NCBI RefSeq assembly: GCF_002872335.1
Contig: NZ_NJAG01000006.1
Coordinates: 62,001 to 126,000 of the forward strand
Length of the DNA: 64,000 bases
Direction of reading: 5' to 3'
Source: Siphonobacter sp. BAB-5405
GTDB lineage: Bacteria > Bacteroidota > Bacteroidia > Cytophagales > Spirosomataceae
The translations under genes and the position numbers were made by a program. Of this stretch, positions 41,947-51,305 are shown piece by piece (position 1 is the first letter of the stretch; every line of letters starts with the position of its first letter). The notes under the pieces were generated by a model, which saw only the letters and a list, made by a program, of their open reading frames with translations, was not told where the DNA came from and did no database searches.

Positions 41947-42760
41947 TTCTTGTTTGCCGGGACTAATAGGGCCGGATCATTCTCGAATATTTTCATTACA
42001 AATGTTTCCCCATCATAACAGCCATACGACTGCGTATAAATCCATTCTCCAATGTTAATATATCGGCTGGTAGCTGATACATCCATATCCAGAATCAGAT
42101 GCCGATGGCCAAAAATGTAATAGTCATGATGGGATTGAGATTCGACTTCACGGCAGTATTGAAAAATCCACTCGGCCTCTTCACTGCGGAAAAACTCTTC
42201 AGGTTCCCCTGCTTTAGACGCCCGCGAATGTCGGGCCCAACGGTAAGCCAGCGTAATCCCTACGTCTGGATGTAACCAGCGAAACAAAAACTGGAGAAAC
42301 GAATTGGTAAAAACCGGTTTTAAAATCCGCTTGTAGGCCCAGTCGCCGGGACCCAAACCATCCCCGTGACCCACCAAAAAACGCTTCGTCGTTTGGTTAC
42401 TAATGATCTGAAAAGCAATCGGATTACGGTGAACAGGGATATTCAATTCCTTCGGAAAATAGTCTCGCATCCATAAATCGTGATTACCCGTGAACAGGTG
42501 AATTTCCACACCTTCGTCCCGCAATTGAGCCAGTTTTCCTAAAAAACGAACGTAGCCCTTCGGTACGGCTTCGCGATATTCATGCCAGAAATCAAAAATG
42601 TCACCTGCCAAAAATAGCACCTGAGCTTCCGAACGAATGTGTTCAAGCCAGCGTACTAGGGCACGTTCACGTTCGGCACTTTGAGAAAGGGGGCACTGCC
42701 CAAATGAAAGTCGGAAGCAAAGAAAATTTTCTTTCCGGGAAGGAGTTGAATATCGTTCAT
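41943..42760 (-). pseudogene. lpxH: UDP-2,3-diacylglucosamine diphosphatase, interrupted by a one-base frameshift
   Basis: This gene encodes the lipid A pathway pyrophosphatase LpxH. The annotated part of 225 residues starts too late; the missing N-terminus is found in another frame just upstream: ATG at 42760 gives MNDIQLLPGKKIFFASDFHLG, holding the first metal-binding motif, and the frame then runs into a stop, while QSAERERALVRWLEHIRSE resumes 1 base out of phase. The shift is at 42684-42693 (plus-strand GAAAGGGGG, i.e. CCCCCTTTC). Reading across it gives about 272 residues with a full set of calcineurin-type motifs: DFHLG, AGDIFDFW, TGNHDLWM, GHGD, FGHRH. LpxH should be essential, so an assembly indel or a -1 ribosomal slip at the C run is more likely than a dead gene. 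Confidence 0.85.
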
Positions 42761-42854
42761 TAGAACAGGAAACAGCAGCAACGGGCTGCTGCTAAATGAA
42801 GCTACAAAGATAGAAGGCCATTAGTGAATTCGTACAACGAACCTTGAAAGCATA

Positions 42855-42892
42855 AAAAAACGTCTCTCCGAGTGATCAGAGAGACGTTTTTT
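42855..42892 (-). terminator. ftsH terminator
   Basis: AAAAAACGTCTCTC / GAGAGACGTTTTTT with a 10-nt loop, T run on both sides, 11 bp after the ftsH stop (minus strand). Confidence 0.9.
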
Positions 42893-42902
42893 ACTGAGAA
42901 AC

Positions 42903-44948
42903 TTAGGCTTGTTCCGTTGGAACTACTTCTGAGTTGTCAGGAGCAGCATCCTGAGGAATCTCGGTAGGAGCTGATTCTTTATCAGCTGGCGTACCGTTTT
43001 TGCCCTTCATATACGCTTGGTAAGAAGTTTCCTGCTCAAACGGACGTTTGCCAATCAGTTCTTCTAAGTCAGACTGGAAGAGTACTTCTTTCGTCAACAG
43101 TTGCTGAGAGATTACTTCTAAAGCTTGAATGTTATCGCGTAACAGTCCTTTCGTGCGTTCGTAAGCTGCGTCTACGATCATCCGTACTTCTTCGTCAATG
43201 ATACGAGACGTTTCTTCCGAGTAAGGCTTGTTAAACGAGTATTCGTTATTGCCTTTTGAATCGTAAAACGAAATGTTACCCAGTTTCTCGTTCATACCGT
43301 ATACGGTAACAATCGAGTAGGCCATTTTCGTCACACGCTCCAGATCACTTAAAGCACCCGTGGAAATTTTACCGAAAACTACTTCCTCGGCCGCCCGTCC
43401 ACCTAACGTCATACACATTTCGTCGAGGAGCTGTTCGGTACGGTACAGGAATTGTTCCTTTGGTAAATACTGAGCGTAACCTAAAGCAGCCACACCACGG
43501 GGCACAATCGTCACTTTTACCAGCGGATCGGCGTGTTCAAGGAACCAGCCTGCAACGGCGTGACCCGCTTCGTGATAGGCCACAATTTTCTTTTCGTGCG
43601 GAGAAATAATCTTGTTTTTCTTCTCCATACCACCAATCACCCGGTCCATTGCATCCTGGAAATCCTGCATATCAATGGCCTGTTTGTTTTTCCGAGCAGC
43701 GATCAGAGCCGCCTCGTTACAAACGTTCATGATTTCAGCACCAGCAAAACCAGGGGTTTGAGCGGCCAGCTTGTTGGCAACTACATCCGGAGCCAGTTTC
43801 AGGCTCGACATGTGTACTTTGAAGATAGCCTCCCGACCAATAATATCGGGTTTGTCAATCGAGATTTGACGATCAAAACGACCGGGACGCATCAAGGCAG
43901 AATCCAATACATCCGGACGGTTGGTAGCAGCCAGGATAATAATACCGGAATCCGTAGCAAAACCATCCATCTCTACTAATAACGAGTTCAGGGTATTTTC
44001 CCGTTCGTCATTAGCTCCGGGCATGGCACCCCGGCCCCGTGACCGACCTACCGCATCAATCTCATCGATAAAGATAATACAGGGAGCTTTTTCTTTCGCT
44101 TGTTTGAAGAGGTCACGTACCCGAGCGGCACCTACCCCTACGAACATTTCCACGAAGTCAGAACCTGACAGGGAGAAGAAAGGTACACCCGCTTCACCTG
44201 CAACAGCCTTTGCCAACAAGGTTTTACCCGTACCTGGAGGGCCAATCAATAGGGCTCCTTTAGGAATCTTACCCCCGAGGTCCGTAAACTTCTTCGGATT
44301 TTTAAGGAATTCAACAATTTCCTTAATCTCTTCTTTAGCTTCGTCGAGACCTGCTACATCGTCAAATGTAATTTTGACTTTGTTTTCCGCATCGAAAAGC
44401 GTTGCCCGCGAACGACCGATATTGAAGATTTGTCCACCCGGACCAGCACCGCCAGCCATGCGACTCATCATAAAGTACATCGTAACGACGATCAGAATCA
44501 GGAAACCCCAGCTGGAGAAAAATTCCACGAGTCCGGCCCGCTCATCCACGGTATAGTCAATGGGGGCAGTCGGGTGTGCTTTGTTAAACTCCTTTACATC
44601 GTCATTAAAAATTTCGGTCGACGGAATGGGAAAAGCAAAATGGGGTCCTGGCGTCGAAGGAAAATACGATTTCTGATTGGTCAGACCTCGGTATTCAGGT
44701 TTCTGCAAGGCTTCCCGGGTCAGGGTAACTTCCACCAGTTTGTCATTGACAACCACGGTTTGTTCTACTTCACCTTTCGCAGCCATTTCAAAGAATTGTT
44801 TCATCTTAATTCTTTGCACTGCACTGCTCTTACTTACGAACATAATCGCAATGATCGCAACCACCAATCCCGCTACAAGCCAGCCCTGAAAACCTGGTCG
44901 GCGGGGAGGTTTAGGTAATTTGGGTTTATTTGGGGTTTCTTCAGCCAT
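42903..44948 (-). CDS. ftsH: ATP-dependent zinc metalloprotease FtsH
   Basis: A 681-residue membrane-anchored AAA+ protease that degrades damaged membrane proteins and regulators. Two N-terminal helices ([19 protein letters not shown] and [18 protein letters not shown]) enclose a periplasmic domain. The AAA module has Walker A GPPGTGKT, Walker B IIFIDEID and the second region of homology [19 protein letters not shown]; the protease has HEAGH in [14 protein letters not shown] and the downstream Asp of the zinc site. The C-terminal tail is long, Glu/Pro-rich and disordered. It follows rsfS by 164 bp on the same strand, an order seen in many Bacteroidota. Confidence 0.97.
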   Translation of the reverse strand: MAEETPNKPKLPKPPRRPGFQGWLVAGLVVAIIAIMFVSKSSAVQRIKMKQFFEMAAKGEVEQTVVVNDKLVEVTLTREALQKPEYRGLTNQKSYFPSTPGPHFAFPIPSTEIFNDDVKEFNKAHPTAPIDYTVDERAGLVEFFSSWGFLILIVVTMYFMMSRMAGGAGPGGQIFNIGRSRATLFDAENKVKITFDDVAGLDEAKEEIKEIVEFLKNPKKFTDLGGKIPKGALLIGPPGTGKTLLAKAVAGEAGVPFFSLSGSDFVEMFVGVGAARVRDLFKQAKEKAPCIIFIDEIDAVGRSRGRGAMPGANDERENTLNSLLVEMDGFATDSGIIILAATNRPDVLDSALMRPGRFDRQISIDKPDIIGREAIFKVHMSSLKLAPDVVANKLAAQTPGFAGAEIMNVCNEAALIAARKNKQAIDMQDFQDAMDRVIGGMEKKNKIISPHEKKIVAYHEAGHAVAGWFLEHADPLVKVTIVPRGVAALGYAQYLPKEQFLYRTEQLLDEMCMTLGGRAAEEVVFGKISTGALSDLERVTKMAYSIVTVYGMNEKLGNISFYDSKGNNEYSFNKPYSEETSRIIDEEVRMIVDAAYERTKGLLRDNIQALEVISQQLLTKEVLFQSDLEELIGKRPFEQETSYQAYMKGKNGTPADKESAPTEIPQDAAPDNSEVVPTEQA

Positions 44949-45112
44949 ATTCTGTCTTTCTTGCTTGGATGCCGAATCGGAACCCGGCGATGATCACTCT
45001 GGCGGTAAAACCAGTTAATTAGTAAAAGTGTAATCCACAAGATGAATGAATGGTTTCGTCAGACGATTCAGCTTGGGTCGAATGGCAGAAAAATCAGGGT
45101 GAACGGCTAAAA

Positions 45113-45505
45113 TCAGGCTTCGTCTTCGATAACCGTAAATTCAGCATCGCCCCAAAGCTCTTCCAGACGATAAAAATCTCGTCTTTCCTGTTTAAAGACG
45201 TGTGCCACTACATCGACATAATCGATCAGGATCCATTCTTTCTGGCTTTTTCCTTCACGATGCCAGGGGTTCACACCCGTATTCTTGTGCACCTCTTCGT
45301 CAATGGAATCAGCAATAGCGTCAATTTGCGTGTCTGATTTACCAGAGCAGATGACAAAGTAATCCGCAATGGCATTTTTGACGCCTTTTAAATTTAAAAC
45401 CACAATATTCTGGGCTTTTTTCTCCTGCATGCCCTTCACCACGAGTTGGCAGAGTTCATCCGCCGGGATGTCATTTTCTTTGACGCGTTGAGCCGTTTCA
45501 ATCAT
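45113..45505 (-). CDS. rsfS: Ribosomal silencing factor RsfS
   Basis: A 130-residue protein of the RsfS/YbeB/DUF143 family, which binds ribosomal protein L14 and blocks subunit joining when nutrients are short. Typical motifs: KKAQNIVVLNLKGVKNAIADYFVICSG (given in parts: VLNLKGV and ADYFVICSG), the TQIDAIADSIDEEV helix and the WILIDYVDVVAHVF strand followed by REFYxLExLWGDA-like RDFYRLEELWGDA. It lies upstream of ftsH on the same strand, divergent from birA. The C-terminal acidic tail (TVIEDEA) is slightly longer than average. Confidence 0.93.
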   Translation of the reverse strand: MIETAQRVKENDIPADELCQLVVKGMQEKKAQNIVVLNLKGVKNAIADYFVICSGKSDTQIDAIADSIDEEVHKNTGVNPWHREGKSQKEWILIDYVDVVAHVFKQERRDFYRLEELWGDAEFTVIEDEA

Positions 45506-45675
45506 TCGTTAAAAGATTACCGTTAGCGGCTGACAGAATAAATCTGTGTTCAGCATAACGAATCGAAGAGTTTAATATTAAGATTACGAAGTACGCTTAA
45601 AATTAGGACTTGTACTTCATCTGACACGTATATAACGCTAGATTCGTAAATTTCCTCCCTTAAAACTAAAAATAA

Positions 45676-46437
45676 TTGTACAAATCTTATCCAAACACCG
45701 AATTTATAGGTCAAAAAATTATATATCTGCCAAGTTGTCATTCTACCAATGACCTAGCCGCCGATTATTTACGCGAAGAAGCTCCCGAGGGCCTTCTGAT
45801 CATTACGGATGAACAGACTGGCGGGCGAGGACAACGCGGCAGTAGCTGGGTTGCCAATGTGGGCGAAAATTTGACCTTTTCTTTTATCCTCAGACCCGTT
45901 TTTCTGCAGGCTCCGCAGCAGTTTCGGCTGAGTATTGCCATTGCCCTGGGGGTGCACGACTTTCTGTCCCATTTGCTGGGAGAAGGCGTACGCATAAAAT
46001 GGCCCAACGATTTGTATTACAGGGATCAAAAACTGACGGGTATTCTGATCGAAAATTCCCTGATGGGAAGTACGTTGACCGGGGCTGTCGTAGGAATTGG
46101 TGTAAACATCAATCAACTGCAGTTCAGTATGCCTACGGCCACGTCAGTCCGACAGATTACGGGTCGGGAGTTTCAGCTTGAAAAACTCCTGAACCAGCTC
46201 TGTGTGAACCTGGAAACCCGCTATCTACAGTTAAGAAAAGGCGATCATTTACAGCAACGCCAGGAATACCTGCAACGCCTGTATCGGTATCAAACCTGGC
46301 ATCCGTATCAGGATACAACGGGTAAAGTCTTTGCGGGTAAAATCAGCGGCATTGCTGACAACGGGCAACTCGAGGTCGAAACGGAAAGCGGCATCCGGTA
46401 TTTCGGTATAAAGGAAATCAGTTTTCTTCAGCAGTAA
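45676..46437 (+). CDS. birA: Biotin-[acetyl-CoA-carboxylase] ligase
   Basis: A 253-residue biotin protein ligase that attaches biotin to the acceptor lysine of acetyl-CoA carboxylase (and other biotin enzymes). Catalytic-domain motifs: CHSTNDLA, GGRGQRGSSW (biotinyl-AMP loop), LSIAIALGVHDFL, KWPNDLYY and GIGVNINQ. There is no N-terminal DNA-binding domain, so it is a group I enzyme without repressor function. It appears to start with TTG: reading from it gives MYKSYPNTEFIGQKIIYLP, which is the N-terminus I expect from homologues, and no ATG is in frame nearby. Its stop lies only 3 bp from the stop of the convergent permease gene. Confidence 0.92.
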   Translation: MYKSYPNTEFIGQKIIYLPSCHSTNDLAADYLREEAPEGLLIITDEQTGGRGQRGSSWVANVGENLTFSFILRPVFLQAPQQFRLSIAIALGVHDFLSHLLGEGVRIKWPNDLYYRDQKLTGILIENSLMGSTLTGAVVGIGVNINQLQFSMPTATSVRQITGREFQLEKLLNQLCVNLETRYLQLRKGDHLQQRQEYLQRLYRYQTWHPYQDTTGKVFAGKISGIADNGQLEVETESGIRYFGIKEISFLQQ

Positions 46438-46440
46438 TTC

Positions 46441-47652
46441 CTAAAGTTCCTGCTTGGCGGCTTTCTGGGCGGGCATCCAGGAGGCCGCCAGCGTAATGAT
46501 GATAATGGCGACGGTGACGCCAACCAGATCGAACATCTGCATCCGGACGGGATACGCATCGACCAGTGAACCGACCAGCTCCATTTTTACCAGGCCGTAT
46601 TCCTGCTGTAACCAGCAAATGCCAATACCCGCCAGCAAACCTACCAAAGCCCCACTGAAGCCCACCAGGGCTCCTTCAGTCAGGAAAATCCGCCGAATCA
46701 GTCCGGGCCAGGCTCCTAAAGCCAGCAAGGTTGCCACATCGGATTTTTTCTCGATGGCCAGCATCGATAGAGAGAAATAGATATTAAAGGAAGCGATGGC
46801 GACAATGAGCGTCAGGGTTATAAACACAAAAAGCTTTTCAATCTGAATAGCTCGGAACAAACTGGCGTGTTGCTCGTCGGGGTTTTGTACCTTGAACGTC
46901 GAACCTAAAGCCGTTTTCACCTGCTTCTGTATTGATTCGACGGCTACGCCTGGTTGTAATTGTAATTCCAGAGCCGTACGTTTACCATCCGTTTCGAATA
47001 AATCTTCCGCAAATCGCAGGGGGACAAAAACGTACTGATCGTCAAAGGTTTGCTCAATACTGAAAATTCCCCCCGGCTGAATGTTCGCCTGATTGAAGGC
47101 ATCCAGGCCGGGAGCCGCCAGGTTAGCGTTTCTGCGAGGGTACCAGATTTCCAGCGGCGTCAGCGGATCTTCCGGTCTTAAACCCAGCATACGGGCCACG
47201 CCAATGCCGAGTACGGCAAAATTTTGCTGTTGTTGTTGGAGGATCAGACTTCCGGCGATACGGGCGGTATCCATTTCCGGATGCGACTGTAAATTATCGT
47301 CCATCGCCTTGATGGTTACTACTGTTCGCTGATCTCCGTACTGAACCAGGGCATTTTCTTCGTATACCTGTGTGATGTGCTTGATACCCTGAATTTTCTT
47401 AAGCTCCGTCCAGAGCGAATCCGTTACCCGAAAATTCTTGCCACTGGCGGGTACGATCCGTAAATCAGCATCAAAGGTTTTAAAAAGCTGCCGGTTAAAG
47501 TCTTCCAGTCCATTAAACACGGACAGAACCACCACTAAAGCCATCGTACCAATGCATACACCCAGCATGGAGATAATGGCGATAAGGTTGATAAACGAGG
47601 TTTTTTTCTTGGTAAGAAAATAACGGCGGGCAACTAGAAAGGCCAGATTCAT
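46441..47652 (-). CDS. LolC/LolE-like ABC transporter permease (FtsX domain)
   Basis: A 403-residue permease of the lipoprotein-releasing family. The start NLAFLVARRYFLTKKKTSFINLI with ISMLGVCIGTMALVVVLSVFNG (first helix) is typical, followed by a large periplasmic MacB-like domain and three C-terminal helices (FVFITLTLIVAIASFNIYFS, LVGFSGALVGLLAGIGICWL, DLVGVTVAIIIITLAASW). Such permeases move lipoproteins towards the outer membrane together with an ATPase, which is not in the window. It lies 79 bp after rbfA on the same strand, with a terminator-like hairpin in between. Subunit type (C or E) cannot be decided in this phylum. Confidence 0.88.
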   Translation of the reverse strand: MNLAFLVARRYFLTKKKTSFINLIAIISMLGVCIGTMALVVVLSVFNGLEDFNRQLFKTFDADLRIVPASGKNFRVTDSLWTELKKIQGIKHITQVYEENALVQYGDQRTVVTIKAMDDNLQSHPEMDTARIAGSLILQQQQQNFAVLGIGVARMLGLRPEDPLTPLEIWYPRRNANLAAPGLDAFNQANIQPGGIFSIEQTFDDQYVFVPLRFAEDLFETDGKRTALELQLQPGVAVESIQKQVKTALGSTFKVQNPDEQHASLFRAIQIEKLFVFITLTLIVAIASFNIYFSLSMLAIEKKSDVATLLALGAWPGLIRRIFLTEGALVGFSGALVGLLAGIGICWLQQEYGLVKMELVGSLVDAYPVRMQMFDLVGVTVAIIIITLAASWMPAQKAAKQEL

Positions 47653-47689
47653 GCCTGAACTTCAAAAGGGTAGGGAAGAAATATAAAAA

Positions 47690-47721
47690 GATCCGGTTTT
47701 ATCCACGGATAAAACCGGATC
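47690..47721 (-). terminator. rbfA terminator
   Basis: GATCCGGTTTTATC / GATAAAACCGGATC, 14-bp perfect stem, loop CACG, followed on the minus strand by CTTTTTATAT; it lies 11 bp after rbfA and upstream of the permease gene, so read-through into the permease would be partial. Confidence 0.85.
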
Positions 47722-47731
47722 AGACCCGTAC

Positions 47732-48109
47732 TTATTTTTCTTCGGACTCGTCAGTAGCGGGTGGAATGGTGATTCCCGCAAACAGGGCATCCATTTTAGC
47801 CGCGTACTCGGAGGTGTCATCCAGAAAGAACTGTAACTCTGGAATAATCCGTACCTGATTCCGGATCTTATTGGCCAGAATCTGCCGGATGTGTTTCGTT
47901 TTGTCCTGGATACTTTTCAGCAGTTGATCTTTGTCTTCGGTTAACAGAAAACTCAGATACGCTCGGGCAATGCCCAAGTCGGGGCTTACTTTCACGTCCG
48001 TAACGGTGATAAACGCATTCCCAAACTGACTCTGCATTTCCCGTTGAAAAATATCTCCCAGGTCTTTCTGTATTTGCCGGGCAAATTTTTGTTGTCGTTT
48101 CGATTCCAT
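47732..48109 (-). CDS. rbfA: Ribosome-binding factor A
   Basis: A 125-residue KH-fold protein that helps process the 16S rRNA 5' end and mature the 30S subunit. The start SKRQQKFARQIQKDLGDIFQRE, the strand ITVTDVKVSPDLGIARAYLSF and the motif IRQILANKIRNQVRIIPELQFFLDDT are diagnostic. Length matches the family (about 120). It precedes the LolC/E-like permease on the same strand; a terminator hairpin lies between them. Confidence 0.94.
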   Translation of the reverse strand: MESKRQQKFARQIQKDLGDIFQREMQSQFGNAFITVTDVKVSPDLGIARAYLSFLLTEDKDQLLKSIQDKTKHIRQILANKIRNQVRIIPELQFFLDDTSEYAAKMDALFAGITIPPATDESEEK

Positions 48110-48401
48110 ACCATTCGTCTAGGGAGAGGAGGGCCTCTCCGGGGTTAAACTCATCCCGAACCCCGCAAATATCCGAATTTTCCCCGTGAGTTTAGGAAGG
48201 ATCGCAGAGGTTTCGGAATAGAGTGGTTAATTTTACCATAGAATTCCTGATGAAGAAAGGGATTGATGGAGCATAATCGAACGCGAGTCTGTTCCATTTT
48301 CCTGGGCGAACCTGTTACGTCCAACCCCAATCTTCTGTATGAGGTGAATCAAAGAATCAGGCCAATGGCCGGTTCGTTCAGATATAAAACGCTTTACAAT
48401 C

Positions 48402-49811
48402 TTGCTTAGTTTTTTCCGGGTCAACGCGGCCTATCAGCTCTTCGTACTTTTAGTAATTCTGTTCCTGGTCCGCCTTCCGGTCCTGATGGGAACCACTCCA
48501 CTGTTGATTCCTGAAATGCAATGGACGTTGCTGGGCGAGCAACTCAGCAAGGGGCACGGCCTTTACGATGGCATCTGGGACAGTACGGCTCCCATGGCAG
48601 CAGCAGTCTATGCGGGTTTACACTGGATTTTTGGCCGCTCCGAAATCATGTATCACTTTGTGGCTTACGCGATAGCCGCTTTTCAGATGATTTATTTCAA
48701 TCTGATTATGAGTCGCCAAAGCGTCTTTTCGGATCGAAATTATGTGCCAGGTTTTATCTATCTGGTTCTGATGAATCTGTCGTTCGATTATACCACGCTT
48801 TCACCGGCCCTGCTGGCCACGACCTTCCTCTTGCTCGCCCTGGGTACGATGCTTAAGCAGCTGGATCGGGAGGGAATTCGGGATGAATTACTGGAAGTGG
48901 GCTTCTACATTGGCATAGCTACGCTGTTTTACCCACCCTGTATGGTGTTTATTCTATGGGCAGTACTAGCCTTACTCCTGTATAGCGGTGCGAGCTTCCG
49001 CCAGCACATCATGAATATCCTCGGGTTTCTCTTTCCGCTGGTCATTGTGAACCTCTATTTTTATCTGGATGGTCGGTACGATGCTTTTACCCGGAATTTT
49101 CTCAGTATCATTTTCCAGATCCGCCAATACGATCTAAATGATTTTCAAACCCTGATTACAGTACTCATTTTACCCGTCATACTGGCTGGATTGGGCTTTC
49201 TACAAATTCTCAAACACGGACGCTATACGAATTTCCAATCGCGGGTACAACAGGTGATGGCTTTGTACCTGGGAGCCTGTCTGCTCTCGGTGGGGCTGAT
49301 GGCTTATCTGGCTCCCATGCAGTTTGTCATTTTCACGCCCGGTCTGGCCTTTTTTAGTGTCTACTTCTTTGAGACCTATACTCGCCGCAGATGGATTCCA
49401 GAAATGATGTTTGTAATCTTTGTAGGAGGAGTCGGGATTTTGTTTTATTTGACCCTGTTACCGGCCTTTTCCAATACGATTCTGAAACTGGAAAATCTGA
49501 CCGTACAACCTGTACGCTTACCCAGTGAGATTAAAAACAAACGAATTCTGGTATTGGGCGATGGCATGGGTGAATACCTCGAAAATTACCCGGCAACGGC
49601 TTATCTGAACTGGAATCTGGCCCGTTTCGATCTGGAAAATCTGAACAATTACAACAACGTCATCAATATCCTCCGAAACTTTGAGAAAGACCCGCCGGAG
49701 TACCTGATTGACCGCCGTAATCTCGCTCCAACGCTTTTCAAACGCATTCCCGCTCTGGCCCGGCAGTACGAGCAAATCGATAAGGGAATCTACCGCAAAA
49801 TACACGCTTAA
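48402..49811 (+). CDS. Polytopic membrane protein of unknown function
   Basis: A 469-residue protein with about ten to twelve hydrophobic helices in its first 350 residues and a soluble, mixed C-terminal domain starting near LPSEIKNKRILVLGDGMGEYL. The N-terminus LSFFRVNAAYQLFVLLVILFLVRLP resembles DUF6427-type proteins, and the segment IWDSTAPMAAAVYAGLHWIFGRS has the Asp-rich loop after helix 1 seen in some GT-C-like transferases, but I would not assign an activity. The gene seems to start at TTG, because the first hydrophobic stretch requires it and the first in-frame ATG would delete the first helix. Monocistronic, ending in a bidirectional terminator. Confidence 0.78.
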   Translation: MLSFFRVNAAYQLFVLLVILFLVRLPVLMGTTPLLIPEMQWTLLGEQLSKGHGLYDGIWDSTAPMAAAVYAGLHWIFGRSEIMYHFVAYAIAAFQMIYFNLIMSRQSVFSDRNYVPGFIYLVLMNLSFDYTTLSPALLATTFLLLALGTMLKQLDREGIRDELLEVGFYIGIATLFYPPCMVFILWAVLALLLYSGASFRQHIMNILGFLFPLVIVNLYFYLDGRYDAFTRNFLSIIFQIRQYDLNDFQTLITVLILPVILAGLGFLQILKHGRYTNFQSRVQQVMALYLGACLLSVGLMAYLAPMQFVIFTPGLAFFSVYFFETYTRRRWIPEMMFVIFVGGVGILFYLTLLPAFSNTILKLENLTVQPVRLPSEIKNKRILVLGDGMGEYLENYPATAYLNWNLARFDLENLNNYNNVINILRNFEKDPPEYLIDRRNLAPTLFKRIPALARQYEQIDKGIYRKIHA

Positions 49812-49812
49812 A

Positions 49813-49852
49813 ACGAAACGAGGCCCGACTTCTGAGTCGGGCCTTGTTTCGT
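49813..49852. terminator. Bidirectional terminator between the membrane protein gene and rpiB
   Basis: ACGAAACGAGGCCCGACT / AGTCGGGCCTTGTTTCGT with one G-U pair and a TCTG loop, between convergent genes. Confidence 0.85.
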
Positions 49853-49864
49853 TATGGAACACCT

Positions 49865-50293
49865 TTAGCAACTGATTTTACCAACGCGGGTAGCGTGTCT
49901 ACCGGCTTCGAAAGGCGTGTCCAGAAACGTTTGTACGCAGGTTTCCGCAATTTCATACGCAATGAAACGGGCGGGAATGCAAATGACATTTGCGTTGTTA
50001 TGCTGACGGGAAAGTTCGGCTAATTCCCGACCCCAGACCAGGGCTGCCCGAACGTCCTGATGTTTATTCGCCGTAATGCAAACGCCCTGACCACTGCCGC
50101 AACACAATACGCCAAAGTCCGCTTCCAGCGTCTCGACCGCTGAGGCCACGGGATGAGCAAAGTCCGGATAGTCGACGGAATCAAGGGAGTACGTGCCAAA
50201 GTCCGTGACGTGATGACCTTGCAGGGTAAGGTAATCGGCCAGGCGTTTTTTGTAATCAAATCCGGCGTGATCGGAGCCGATGGCAATTTTCAT
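49865..50293 (-). CDS. rpiB: Ribose 5-phosphate isomerase B
   Basis: A 142-residue RpiB/LacAB-family isomerase interconverting ribose 5-phosphate and ribulose 5-phosphate. Motifs: GSDHAGFDYKK at the N-terminus, the phosphate loop LCCGSGQGVCITANKHQDVRAAL, in which the first Cys of the GSGQG loop is the catalytic base of RpiB, and ANVICIPARFI. Start chosen at MKIAIGSDHAG, the universal family start. Together with the transaldolase it covers part of the non-oxidative pentose phosphate route. Single gene. Confidence 0.94.
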   Translation of the reverse strand: MKIAIGSDHAGFDYKKRLADYLTLQGHHVTDFGTYSLDSVDYPDFAHPVASAVETLEADFGVLCCGSGQGVCITANKHQDVRAALVWGRELAELSRQHNNANVICIPARFIAYEIAETCVQTFLDTPFEAGRHATRVGKISC

Positions 50294-50434
50294 GCGAGTA
50301 TTCGGAAGTTTAAGTAAAAACTGCAACATTACGGAGCGGAAAACAGTTATATCCTTCCCGTTTTACAAAAGTAGGAGCCTTCTATCAAAAGCCCTGCTCC
50401 AGCGGGAAAATGTTCAAGTAAACCACTTATTACG

Positions 50435-51250
50435 ATGTCAGAAAATAATCAAGAAATAAAGCCTACGGGATTACCACCGGTACCCGGAAGCGATGAAAAT
50501 ATCCGACCCTTAACTGATGTTTCCTTAATGAATCCGGCGGTCATTGAAGACGAAGCCCGTATTCGCGAAGCCTTCGAAAACCGAGACTGGGCCGAAATCA
50601 AGAGTGCCGATTCCTGGGTTGTGTTTAAAGTAATGGCGGAGTTTGTGGAAGGGTTTGACCGAATGGCCAAAATCGGTCCCTGTGTCTCCATCTTCGGCTC
50701 GGCTCGTACCTTACCCGATCACCCCCACTACAAATTGGCCGAAGAAATCGCGGGAAAACTCGTGAAACTCGGTTACGGTGTGATTACGGGGGGCGGTCCC
50801 GGTATCATGGAAGCCGGTAACAAGGGAGCAAAGGAAAATGGCGGTAAATCCGTTGGGTTAAATATCAAACTACCTTTTGAACAGCAGCCAAACATTTACA
50901 TTGACCACGATAAAAGTATCAATTTTGACTTTTTCTTCGTACGGAAAGTAATGTTTGTCAAATACGCCCAGGGCTTCATTGCCCTGCCCGGCGGCTTTGG
51001 TACGATGGATGAATTGTTTGAATCACTCACGCTCATTCAGACCCAGAAAATTGGCCGTTTCCCGATTGTACTGGTGGGTCGCGAATACTGGGGTGGGCTG
51101 GTTGACTGGCTCCGGAATGTAATGGGCGAAGAAAACGGCTACATCAAGTTAAACGACCTGAATTTGTTTAGTGTAGTCGATACGGCGGATGAAGCCGTGG
51201 GAGTCATCGAGAAATTCTATTCCCGGTATATGCTGAAGCCTAATTTCTAA
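50435..51250 (+). CDS. LOG family (TIGR00730, lysine decarboxylase-like) Rossmann protein
   Basis: A 271-residue protein of the family that includes the cytokinin-activating LOG enzymes and the nucleotide 5'-monophosphate nucleosidases. Motifs: SIFGSARTLPDHPHY, GVITGGGPGIMEAGNKGA and the signature PGGFGTMDELFE, whose Glu is catalytic in LOG enzymes. The first about 75 residues (ETxPGxx-like polar region PTGLPPVPGSDENIRPL) are an extra, probably disordered, N-terminal extension. The probable reaction is hydrolysis of the glycosidic bond of a nucleoside monophosphate; substrate unknown. The old name lysine decarboxylase is misleading. Single gene. Confidence 0.9.
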   Translation: MSENNQEIKPTGLPPVPGSDENIRPLTDVSLMNPAVIEDEARIREAFENRDWAEIKSADSWVVFKVMAEFVEGFDRMAKIGPCVSIFGSARTLPDHPHYKLAEEIAGKLVKLGYGVITGGGPGIMEAGNKGAKENGGKSVGLNIKLPFEQQPNIYIDHDKSINFDFFFVRKVMFVKYAQGFIALPGGFGTMDELFESLTLIQTQKIGRFPIVLVGREYWGGLVDWLRNVMGEENGYIKLNDLNLFSVVDTADEAVGVIEKFYSRYMLKPNF

Positions 51251-51257
51251 AATAAAT

Positions 51258-51299
51258 CGGTCTGTACTAGATCCTGTTACTGGATCTAGTACCAGACCG
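51258..51299. terminator. Terminator after the LOG family gene
   Basis: CTAGATCC / GGATCTAG core with outer CGGTCTG / CAGACCG arms and loop TGTTACT, between convergent genes; weak T-tract on the plus side. Confidence 0.75.
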
Positions 51300-51305
51300 T
51301 AAAAA

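Noticed and set aside
44430-44918. 162-codon plus-strand ORF opposite ftsH
   Set aside because: Antisense shadow of a well-conserved gene; no independent evidence.
48233-48424. 63-codon minus-strand ORF before the polytopic membrane protein gene
   Set aside because: It overlaps the start of a long, clearly membrane-coding gene and shows no recognisable features.
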